64,000 nucleotides of DNA from Micromonospora noduli. GTDB lineage: Bacteria > Actinomycetota > Actinomycetes > Mycobacteriales > Micromonosporaceae. Numbering within the stretch: the first letter of the stretch is position 1; the number at the start of each line of letters is the position of its first letter. The position numbers and the translations under genes are program-made. The stretch spans positions 1-64,000 of the forward strand of contig NZ_PYAK01000034.1 of NCBI RefSeq assembly GCF_003264365.1. Reading direction: 5' to 3'. The notes under the pieces were generated by a model that saw only the letters and a list, made by a program, of their open reading frames with translations, was not told where the DNA came from and made no database searches. Below are positions 41,488 to 48,359 of the stretch, piece by piece.

Positions 41488-42200
41488 TGCCGACGGGCAG
41501 CCTGCTCGACACCCACCTGACGAATCTCGCCGCGGCGCTGGTGCCGTACCGACGGTGTGAGCGACAGCTGGCGCGCTGGGGCGCGGACCTGGCCCACCGG
41601 CTGGCCGCCGGGGGGCGCCTGCTGGTGGCCGGCAACGGCGGCAGCGCCGCGGAGGCCCAGCACCTCACCGCCGAGCTGGTGGGCAAGCTGCACGACGACC
41701 GCCAGCCGCTGTCCGCGATCGCGTTGCACGCCGAGACGAGCGCGCTCACCGCCATCGCCAACGACTACGGCTACACCGACGTGTACGCCCGCCAGGTGCG
41801 CGCCCACGGCCGCCCGGGCGACATCCTGCTGTTGCTGAGCACCAGCGGAACCAGCCCCAACCTGGTCGCCGCCGCGCAGGCCGCCCGCGACGTCGGGGTG
41901 ACCACCTGGGCGCTCACCGGCACCGCGCCCAATCCGCTCGCCGACGCCTGCGACGACGTGCTGGCCGTCGCGTCCCCGGACACCCAGGTCGTCCAGGAGC
42001 TGCACCTGGTGACCAGTCATCTGCTCTGCGAGTACCTCGAACAGGAGTTGCCCGCCGCGCTGGCGGCAGTCGCCGATCCGGCGGTCGTCCACCCCGGGCC
42101 CGGGGAGCCCGCACCGGCCGGTCGGCTGCCTTCCGCGCCGGTACGCACCGGGGTCGAGGTGGTGCTCGACGGCGGGCCCGGACAGCAGGTCGACGCGTGA
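41487..42200 (+). CDS. gmhA: D-sedoheptulose-7-phosphate isomerase GmhA-like (SIS domain)
   Basis: A 237-residue sugar isomerase. LLVAGNGGSAAEAQHLTAELVGKL, then ALTAIANDYGYTDVYARQVRAHGRPGDILLLLSTSGTSPNLVAAAQAARD, and the metal-binding QELHLVTSHLLCEYLE are all conserved in GmhA. It would convert sedoheptulose 7-phosphate to D-glycero-D-manno-heptose 7-phosphate, the first step of the ADP-heptose route. It is about 45 residues longer than usual: a Pro/Gly-rich C-terminal tail. Stop and start with the upstream GT4 overlap by one base (TGATG). Confidence 0.88.
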   Translation: MPTGSLLDTHLTNLAAALVPYRRCERQLARWGADLAHRLAAGGRLLVAGNGGSAAEAQHLTAELVGKLHDDRQPLSAIALHAETSALTAIANDYGYTDVYARQVRAHGRPGDILLLLSTSGTSPNLVAAAQAARDVGVTTWALTGTAPNPLADACDDVLAVASPDTQVVQELHLVTSHLLCEYLEQELPAALAAVADPAVVHPGPGEPAPAGRLPSAPVRTGVEVVLDGGPGQQVDA

Positions 42201-42224
42201 GTCGGACAGCAGGTCGACGCGTGA
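42179..42224 (+). repeat. Short tandem duplication at the gmhA 3' end
   Basis: Two exact 22-base copies (42179-42200 and 42203-42224) with a 24-base period. The first copy ends in the gmhA TGA; the second carries the same codons and stop again just before the hldE RBS. Confidence 0.9.
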
Positions 42225-42240
42225 CGATGAGGAGGCAAGC

Positions 42241-43701
42241 GTGAGGGGACCGGTGGTGGTGCTCGGGGACACCCTGCTCGACCGGGATGTGGAAGGTGTG
42301 GTGAACCGGCTCTGCCCGGATTCCCCGGTGCCGGTGCTCGACGAGACCGTGGCCACCGACCGACCGGGGGGCGCCGGGTTGGCGGCGGTGTTCGCCGCCG
42401 CGCAGGGCGCCGAGGTGGTGCTGGTGACCGCGCTCGCCGACGACGCCGGCGGGGCCCGGCTGAGCGCGCTGCTCGCCGCCGCCGGCGTGCAGGTGTATCC
42501 CCTGGCCCTCTCCGGTGCGACGCCGGAGAAGATCCGGCTGCGGGCCCGGGGGCGGGTGCTGCTGCGCCACGACCGGGGCGGGGCGTCCGGGGAGCCGGGT
42601 CAGCCCTCCGACGAGGTGCTCCGGGTGATCGCCGCGGCGTCGGCGGTGCTGGTCAGCGACTACGGCCGGGGGGTGGCCCGGCAGCCCGCGCTGCGCGACG
42701 CGTTGGCCGCCACCCGCGCACCGGTGGTGTGGGACCCGCATCCGCGCGGCCCGGCAGCCGTGCCCGGCGTACACCTGGCCACCCCGAACGAGTCCGAGGT
42801 GCGCGAGCTGGTCCCCGCGCTGCCCGGGGCCTCCCGACTTGCCACCGCGTCCCGCGGCGCCCAGGGGCTACGACGGCGCTGGCGCGCCGGCGCGGTCGCT
42901 GTGACGCTGGGCGGCGACGGTGCGCTGCTCTGCCACGCCGGGTCCACGCCGCTGGTGGTGCCGACGCCGGGTAGCGCCGAGGGGGACACCTGCGGTGCCG
43001 GCGACCGGTTCGCGGCGGCGGCCAGCCTCGCACTGGCCCAGGGCGCGCTGGTCTCCGAGGCGGTGCAGGTGGCGGTCGCCGAGGCGTCCGCGTACGTGGC
43101 CGGTGGGGGAGTGGCTACGGTGCTGCCTCCATCGGCGCCTACGGTGCGGGCCAGGAGTGCGCCGGGGCCGCGAGCCCTCCAGCCGGCACCACGAGGTGGT
43201 GCGGTGGCCGACCGGGTGGGAGTCGCAGCTGTCGCCACGCTCCTGGGTGAGGTACACGCCGCGGGTGGCACTGTGGTGGCGACCGGCGGTTGCTTCGACC
43301 TGCTGCACGCCGGGCACGTGGCCACCCTGGAGGCGGCGCGGCAGCTCGGCGACTGCCTCATCGTCTGCCTGAACTCCGACGCCAGCGTGGCCGGGTTGAA
43401 GGGGCCGGATCGGCCGGTGCAGTCCGAAGCTGACCGCAGCCGACTGCTGGCCGCCCTGAGCTGCGTCGACGCGGTCCTCATCTTCGACGAGCCGACCCCG
43501 GAGACGGCGCTGTCCTGGGTACGCCCCGACGTGTGGGTCAAGGGCGGCGACTACGCCACCGGCGGTGGGGACGCGAGCGTCACCCTGCCGGAGGCGGAGG
43601 TCCTGCGCCGCTGGGGTGGGAACACCGTGGTGGTGCCCTACCTGGACGGTCGTTCCACCACCGACCTGATCGTCCGCACGCTCGCGGAGCGGACCCGATG
43701 A
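42241..43701 (+). CDS. hldE: Bifunctional heptose-7-phosphate kinase / heptose-1-phosphate adenylyltransferase
   Basis: A 486-residue two-domain enzyme. The N-terminal PfkB-type kinase (1 to about 300) has VVVLGDTLLDRDVEGVVNRLCPDSPVPVLDE, RPGGAGLAAVFAAAQGA and the catalytic GDTCGAGDRFAAAAS. The C-terminal nucleotidyltransferase (about 325-486) has TGGCFDLLHAGHVATLEAARQLGD (HxGH), NSDASVAGLKGPDRPVQSEADR and VKGGDYA. It would phosphorylate heptose 7-phosphate at C1 and, after GmhB, adenylylate it to ADP-heptose. Strong GAGGAGG RBS. The stop overlaps the next gene start. Confidence 0.9.
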   Translation: MRGPVVVLGDTLLDRDVEGVVNRLCPDSPVPVLDETVATDRPGGAGLAAVFAAAQGAEVVLVTALADDAGGARLSALLAAAGVQVYPLALSGATPEKIRLRARGRVLLRHDRGGASGEPGQPSDEVLRVIAAASAVLVSDYGRGVARQPALRDALAATRAPVVWDPHPRGPAAVPGVHLATPNESEVRELVPALPGASRLATASRGAQGLRRRWRAGAVAVTLGGDGALLCHAGSTPLVVPTPGSAEGDTCGAGDRFAAAASLALAQGALVSEAVQVAVAEASAYVAGGGVATVLPPSAPTVRARSAPGPRALQPAPRGGAVADRVGVAAVATLLGEVHAAGGTVVATGGCFDLLHAGHVATLEAARQLGDCLIVCLNSDASVAGLKGPDRPVQSEADRSRLLAALSCVDAVLIFDEPTPETALSWVRPDVWVKGGDYATGGGDASVTLPEAEVLRRWGGNTVVVPYLDGRSTTDLIVRTLAERTR

Positions 43702-44399
43702 CCGCCACGCGGCCCGGCGCCGGGCCCACCGTCCTGGTCACCGGCGGCGCCAGCGGCCTCGGCGCGGCGGTGGTCGCCGCGGTGGCCGCCTCCGGTGGCC
43801 GACCGCTCGTGCTGGACCGGCAACCGCCGGCCGACGGGGTGTCCTGGACCGAGTGCGACCTGGCCGACACGCGAGCCGCCGAGGTGGCCACCCAGCACCT
43901 CGCCGAGCAGGCCGGTGGCCTGGACGCGGTGGTGACCGCCGCCGGCACGGACGTGCCGGGTCGACTCGGCGACCTGCCGGGGGAGACCTGGGACCGGATC
44001 GTCGCCGTCGACCTGCTGGCCACCGCGGCGGTGATCCGGGCCGCGCTGCCGTTCCTGCTGACCTCCCGGGGCCGCATCGTCACCGTCGCCTCAACCCTGG
44101 GCGTCAAGGCGGTCAGTGACGCCACCGCGTACTGCGCGGCGAAGTTCGGCGTGGTGGGGTTCACCCGAGCCCTCGCCGCCGAGCTGGCCGGTCAGGTCGG
44201 CGTCACCCTGCTCATTCCGGGTGGGATGCGTACCGCGTTCTTCGACGAACGTGACCCGCAGTACAAGCCGGGGCCGGACGCGAACCTCAACGAGCCCGCC
44301 GACACCGCTGCCGCGATCATGTTCGCGCTCAACCAGCCGCCCGGTTGCGCGGTGCGCGAGATGGTGGTCTGCGCCGAGCAGGAGACCTCGTACCCGTGA
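43698..44399 (+). CDS. SDR family oxidoreductase in the heptose operon
   Basis: A 233-residue classical SDR. VLVTGGASGLGAAVVAAVAASGG (cofactor), VVTAAGTDVPGRLG, TVASTLGVKAVSDATAYCAAKFGVVGFTRALAAEL (Ser/Tyr-x-x-x-Lys). It sits where a Gram-negative cluster often has the ADP-heptose 6-epimerase HldD, but HldD is an extended SDR of about 310 residues with different motifs, so this is not an obvious epimerase. It may oxidise or reduce a sugar or carrier in this pathway. ATGA overlap with hldE and GTGA overlap with the GT9 gene. Confidence 0.85.
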   Translation: MTATRPGAGPTVLVTGGASGLGAAVVAAVAASGGRPLVLDRQPPADGVSWTECDLADTRAAEVATQHLAEQAGGLDAVVTAAGTDVPGRLGDLPGETWDRIVAVDLLATAAVIRAALPFLLTSRGRIVTVASTLGVKAVSDATAYCAAKFGVVGFTRALAAELAGQVGVTLLIPGGMRTAFFDERDPQYKPGPDANLNEPADTAAAIMFALNQPPGCAVREMVVCAEQETSYP

Positions 44400-45349
44400 T
44401 CCTCGTGCTGCGCGCCCTCGGCGTCGGCGATCTGGTGACCGCGGTGCCCGCGCTGCGGGCGCTGCGGGCCGCGTACCCGTCGCGGGAGCTGGCGCTCGCC
44501 GCGCCCGGCTGGCTGGCCCCGCTGGTCGACCTGGTCGGTGGCGTCGACCGGCTGGTGGACACCGCCGGGCTGGATCGCCCTCTCCGGGTGGGGTCGGCCC
44601 CGCGGGTCGCGGTCAACCTGCACGGGCGCGGCCCGCAGTCGCACCGGCTGCTCGCGGCAACCCGGCCCGGTCGGCTGCTCGCCTTCGCCAGCCCGGACGC
44701 CGGCTGCGCCGACGGCCCGCGCTGGGCCGTCGACGAGCACGAGGTGGACCGGTGGTGCCGGCTGCTGTCCTGGTACGACATCCCGGCCGACCGCGCCGAC
44801 CTCAGCCTGCGTCGGCCCGGGGCGGCGGGGCTGCCCAGCGGTGTCACAGTGCTGCACCCGGGCAGCAAGATCCCGGCCAAGCGGTGGCCCGCCGAGCGGT
44901 TCGCCGCGCTGGCCCGGGCGCTGACCGACCAGGGGCACCGGGTGCTGCTCACCGGCTCGGCCGACGAACGGGCGTTGGCGGCCCGGGTGGCGGAGGCGGC
45001 GGGCCTGAGCTCGGACGCCGTGCTGGCCGGCAGGACCGACCTCGGCGCGCTCGCCGCGCTGGTGGCCGACGCCCGGCTGGTGGTCAGCGGGGATACCGGG
45101 GTCGCCCACCTGGCCACCGGGTACGGCACCCCGTCGGTCGTCCTCTTCGGGCCGGTGCCACCGGCGCACTGGGGGCCTCCACCGGATCGGCCGCGGCACC
45201 GGGTGCTCTGGGCCGGCGAGGCGGATTGGCCCAGGTGGGACGGGGTAGGAAGCCACCCGACGATGGCGGCTCTGCGCCTTGACGAGGTGCTGGCCGCCGT
45301 GGCCGAGGTGGAGAGGGTGGTGCGGGTCTCCGGTGCGGTTGCGGCGTAG
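44396..45349 (+). CDS. GT9 family (ADP-heptose:heptosyltransferase-like) glycosyltransferase
   Basis: A 317-residue GT9 enzyme starting at GTG 44396, which overlaps the SDR stop. VLRALGVGDLVTAVPALRALRAAYP is the N-terminal signature, TVLHPGSKIPAKRWPAERFAALARALTDQGHRVLLTGSADE begins the donor-binding half, and VSGDTGVAHLATGYGTPSVVLFGPVPPAHWGPP completes it. This is the second GT9 domain of the operon, besides the one fused to GmhB. The acceptor must be something other than LPS in this organism. Confidence 0.88.
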   Translation: MILVLRALGVGDLVTAVPALRALRAAYPSRELALAAPGWLAPLVDLVGGVDRLVDTAGLDRPLRVGSAPRVAVNLHGRGPQSHRLLAATRPGRLLAFASPDAGCADGPRWAVDEHEVDRWCRLLSWYDIPADRADLSLRRPGAAGLPSGVTVLHPGSKIPAKRWPAERFAALARALTDQGHRVLLTGSADERALAARVAEAAGLSSDAVLAGRTDLGALAALVADARLVVSGDTGVAHLATGYGTPSVVLFGPVPPAHWGPPPDRPRHRVLWAGEADWPRWDGVGSHPTMAALRLDEVLAAVAEVERVVRVSGAVAA

Positions 45350-46316
45350 CGACCCGGGTCGACCGGGGTACGGACGGCGTCGGCGCGGACGGGGTTGGCT
45401 CTTCGTCGACCAGTCCGGGGCTCCGGTGCGGGATCCGGATGTCCTGGCCCGGCTGCGGGAGTTGGTCATCCCGCCGGCCTGGCAGGACGTGTGGATCGCG
45501 CCGCACCCGAACGGGCACATCCAGGCGATCGGGATCGACGCGGCCGGGCGAAAGCAGTACATCTACCACCCGCGGTGGCGGGAGAAGCAGGACGAGGCGA
45601 AGTTCGACCACATGCTGGAGGTGGCCCGGCGGCTGCCGGCGCTGCGCGAGCGCGTGGGGCGCGACCTTGACGGCCGTGGGCTGGGCCGGGACCGGGTGCT
45701 GGCGACGGTGACCCGACTGCTGGACATGGGGATGTTCCGGGTCGGCAGCGACCAGTACGCGAACGGCGACGACCCGACGTACGGGGTGGCGACCCTGCGC
45801 CCCGAGCATGCCCGGTCCCGGCGCGGCTGCGTGGTGTTCGTGTTTCCGGCGAAGGGAGGCATCGAGCAGGTACGCCGGATCGAGGACCCGGAGCTGTGCC
45901 AGGTGCTGGTGGATCTGCGCCGTCGTCGGCGACGGGCGGAGCGGCTGTTCGGCTACTGGGACGGCCGGGAGTGGCGCGACGTGCGCAGCGACGAGGTCAA
46001 CGGCTACCTGCGCGACGCCAGCGGTGGGGAGATGACCGCGAAGGACTTCCGTACCTGGCACGCCACAGTGCTCGCGGCCACCGAGTTGGCCACCGTCGGC
46101 CCGGCCCGCTCGATGACCGCCCGGCGGAAGGCGGTGGTCGCCGTGATGCGTGAGGTGGCGGAGCTGCTGGGCAACACGCCGACGGTGGCTCGCGCGTCGT
46201 ACGTGGACCCCCGGGTGGTCGACCTCTACCACGACGGGGTGGTGGCGTCGGTGGACCCGCAGGCGCCTCGCGAGGAGGCGGAGCAGGTCGTCCTGAAGCT
46301 GCTGGAGGGGGCCTGA
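45333..46316 (+). CDS. Eukaryotic-type DNA topoisomerase IB
   Basis: A 327-residue type IB topoisomerase. GWLFVDQSGAPVRDPDVLARLRELVIPPAWQDVWIAPHPNGHIQAIGIDAAGRKQYIYHPRWRE is the N-terminal block of bacterial TopIB; TLRPEHARSRRG and FRTWHATVLAATELA carry the catalytic Arg and His set. The nucleophile Tyr is Y290 in ASYVDPRVVDLY. The enzyme relaxes DNA supercoils through a 3'-phosphotyrosine intermediate. The GTG start lies 17 bp inside the upstream GT9 gene, so it is coupled to the heptose operon for no obvious functional reason. Confidence 0.9.
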   Translation: MRLRRSDPGRPGYGRRRRGRGWLFVDQSGAPVRDPDVLARLRELVIPPAWQDVWIAPHPNGHIQAIGIDAAGRKQYIYHPRWREKQDEAKFDHMLEVARRLPALRERVGRDLDGRGLGRDRVLATVTRLLDMGMFRVGSDQYANGDDPTYGVATLRPEHARSRRGCVVFVFPAKGGIEQVRRIEDPELCQVLVDLRRRRRRAERLFGYWDGREWRDVRSDEVNGYLRDASGGEMTAKDFRTWHATVLAATELATVGPARSMTARRKAVVAVMREVAELLGNTPTVARASYVDPRVVDLYHDGVVASVDPQAPREEAEQVVLKLLEGA

Positions 46317-46394
46317 CCGGCCCCGTCGGCGGTTCTGGGGGGAAGCGCGACGGAGCCGGAGCCTCGGGCGTCAGTGGGGCGCCACCGGGCGGCC

Positions 46395-46416
46395 GCCCGC
46401 CGCTCGCGCGGCGGGC
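46395..46416. terminator. Stem-loop between convergent topoisomerase and AraC genes
   Basis: Nine-base arms GCCCGCCGC and GCGGCGGGC with a TCGC loop, in a GC-rich convergent gap. Confidence 0.5.
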
Positions 46417-46471
46417 GCCTCGCCACGGCCCCCGTTGGCGGCCCACCAGGTGGCGGCCGGCCGCGTTGGTG

Positions 46472-47506
46472 TCAGTCTGCCGGCAGCGAGTTGACCGTGG
46501 ACGCCTGGCGGTTGACGATCCGCGCCAAATCCGAACCACTGTCGCGGTGTTCCTGCGGGGTGGTGCCGTACGCGGCCCGGAATACCCGGCTGAAGTGGGC
46601 CTTGTCGGAAAAACCCCACCGCGCCGCCACGGTCTGCACGGGCTGCGTGCGCAGCGCCGGGTCGGCCAGGTCGCGCCGGCACCGGGCCAGCCGCAGATCC
46701 CGGATGTACGACGCCACAGTGACGTCCTCGGCCTCGAACAACCGGTGCAGGGACCGCACCGAGATGTGGTGGGCGTCGGCCACGACCTGCGGGCCGAGTG
46801 TCGCCTCGCCGAGGTGGCGGTGGATGTACGACTGCACCTGGGTGAGCAGCGCCCGGCGGCGGACCTCGGTGGGCACGGCGTCCTCGGCGACGAGGTGCCG
46901 GCCGAGCATTGTGGTGGCCAGGTCGAGCCCCACCGCGCCGAGCCGGCTGGCGTCGGCGGCATGGTACTGCTCGGGGTGCCCGGTCACCTGGAGCAGGAAC
47001 TGCGCCAGCAGCGCCCCGATCCCCTCGCTGCCGGACATCCGGCCGCCGTAGAGCGCGGCCATCCGCTGCGGCGGTAGGGGCAGGGCGGCGTGCGGGATCA
47101 TCGTGACGATCGAGGTGGCCTGGTCCCGGTCCGGCTCGGTGGCGTGGTGGCAGACGTCGTGCGGGCGGGACCCGTCGTAGAAGGTGAACTCGCCGGCCAG
47201 GATCTCGCTGCGGCGACCGTCCTGGCTGGACGTGCCGATGCCGCCGGTGGTGAGGGCGAGGATGTACAGCTCCGGGTCGGACTGACGGACCAGCTTCGGG
47301 GTCCGGGTGGCGTCCAGGGACGGGTATTCGTACTGCGCCAGTTGGATCGGGCCGAGCGCGATGAAATTGGCGCGGGCGGCGAAGTCGTCGCTGTGCGCGG
47401 ACTGGATGCGCAGCGGCACCGAGGTGCGTGCGACCAGGTCCAGCCACATGCCGAACCGTTCGCCGGGTGGCAGGACGGTGGTGTCGATGATGTCTCTCGG
47501 CAGCAT
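46472..47506 (-). CDS. AraC-family transcriptional regulator
   Basis: A 344-residue regulator. The N-terminal AraC_binding_2-type domain (about 20-200) includes FARANFIALGPIQLAQYEYPSLDATRTP and ILAGEFTFYDGSRPHDVCH. The C-terminal double HTH (about 225-320) includes LGPQVVADAHHISVRSLHRLFEAEDVTVASYIRDLRLARCRRDLADP and VQTVAARWGFSDKAHFSRVFRAAYGTTPQEHR. It follows the TetR gene by 9 bp, so both regulators are probably made from one transcript opposite the exporter. Confidence 0.9.
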   Translation of the reverse strand: MLPRDIIDTTVLPPGERFGMWLDLVARTSVPLRIQSAHSDDFAARANFIALGPIQLAQYEYPSLDATRTPKLVRQSDPELYILALTTGGIGTSSQDGRRSEILAGEFTFYDGSRPHDVCHHATEPDRDQATSIVTMIPHAALPLPPQRMAALYGGRMSGSEGIGALLAQFLLQVTGHPEQYHAADASRLGAVGLDLATTMLGRHLVAEDAVPTEVRRRALLTQVQSYIHRHLGEATLGPQVVADAHHISVRSLHRLFEAEDVTVASYIRDLRLARCRRDLADPALRTQPVQTVAARWGFSDKAHFSRVFRAAYGTTPQEHRDSGSDLARIVNRQASTVNSLPAD

Positions 47507-47515
47507 GGGGCTCCC

Positions 47516-48298
47516 TCAGCCCGCCCGGCGTTGGATCAGCGCCTCGACGCCGTCGAGGATCCGGTCCAGGCCGAAGACGAACTCGTCGTCGGGGTCGTCG
47601 TCCTGGTAGAGCACACCGGCGCTCAGTACCCGGTGCAGCGCGGGGAAACGGGCCGGGTCGATGAGCCGGGCCACCAGTCGACCGTACGCCGGCATCATCT
47701 CGCTGGGGTCGACGCCGGCGGCCCGGCTGCCCTCGGCGATCTGCGAGGTGAGGGTGGCCTCGTTGCGGACGTACCCGGTGATCAGCAGGAGCACCGACAT
47801 CTTCTCGCCCTCGCCGAGGGTGGTGCCGTCGAGGCAGCGCAGCCCGTCCTCCATCCAACCGAGCTGCTGCGGGGTGATCGGTGGGCCGCTGATCGGCACG
47901 TGCAGCAGCCAGGACCGTTGCCGCAGCACCTTGTGCTCGGCCCAGGCCCACCGGGTGAGGCCGGCGCGCCAGTCGTCCTCCGGGGCGGGTGGGCCGGGGG
48001 AGGGGCCGTACCCGGTGTCGACCATGAGCATCAGCAGCTCGTCCTTCGAGCCGACGTACCGGTAGAGGGCCATGGTCGCGGCGCCCAACTCCTTGGCCAC
48101 CCGGCTCATCGAGACGGCCGCGAGGCCGTCGGCGTCGGCCACGCGTACGGCGGCGTCCACGATGGCGGGCACGCTCATTCCCGGCCGGGGGCCCTTGGGT
48201 GGCCGCTCCCGCAGCCCCCACGCGCTCTCGATGGCCGCTGGGATTACCGGACCGCTGCCGTCTGTCTTCGCCGCCACATTTCCTCCTTGCCCCGCCAT
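47516..48298 (-). CDS. TetR-family regulator with TetR_C-type ligand domain
   Basis: A 260-residue TetR-type repressor. The HTH is IVDAAVRVADADGLAAVSMSRVAKELGAATMALYRYVGSKDELLMLMVD (about 45-95). The C-terminal domain, with WRAGLTRWAWAEHKVLRQRSWLLHVP, matches the tetracycline-repressor-like C domain common in regulators of MFS efflux pumps. Long N-terminal extension of about 40 residues. Divergent from an MFS exporter across 61 bp carrying two identical-architecture operators. Confidence 0.9.
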   Translation of the reverse strand: MAGQGGNVAAKTDGSGPVIPAAIESAWGLRERPPKGPRPGMSVPAIVDAAVRVADADGLAAVSMSRVAKELGAATMALYRYVGSKDELLMLMVDTGYGPSPGPPAPEDDWRAGLTRWAWAEHKVLRQRSWLLHVPISGPPITPQQLGWMEDGLRCLDGTTLGEGEKMSVLLLITGYVRNEATLTSQIAEGSRAAGVDPSEMMPAYGRLVARLIDPARFPALHRVLSAGVLYQDDDPDDEFVFGLDRILDGVEALIQRRAG

Positions 48299-48306
48299 CC
48301 TAGTTC

Positions 48307-48323
48307 TGCGTATGGTCTACGCA
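48307..48323. promoter_or_regulatory. TetR operator copy 1
   Basis: TGCGTATGGTCTACGCA: TGCGTA, 5-base spacer, TACGCA, in the divergent promoter region of the regulator and the exporter. Confidence 0.65.
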
Positions 48324-48328
48324 TAACA

Positions 48329-48343
48329 GCGTACGCCCTACGC
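48329..48343. promoter_or_regulatory. TetR operator copy 2
   Basis: GCGTACGCCCTACGC: GCGTA, 5-base spacer, TACGC. Centre is 21 bp (two helical turns) from copy 1. The outer halves of the two copies also form a 9-base inverted repeat (TTCTGCGTA and TACGCAGAA). Confidence 0.65.
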
Positions 48344-48359
48344 AGAAAAGGAACTGACC

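Noticed and set aside
46371-48221. 616-codon minus-strand frame overlapping AraC and TetR genes
   Set aside because: Same strand but different frame; low-complexity Arg/Pro/Ala sequence with no recognisable domain.
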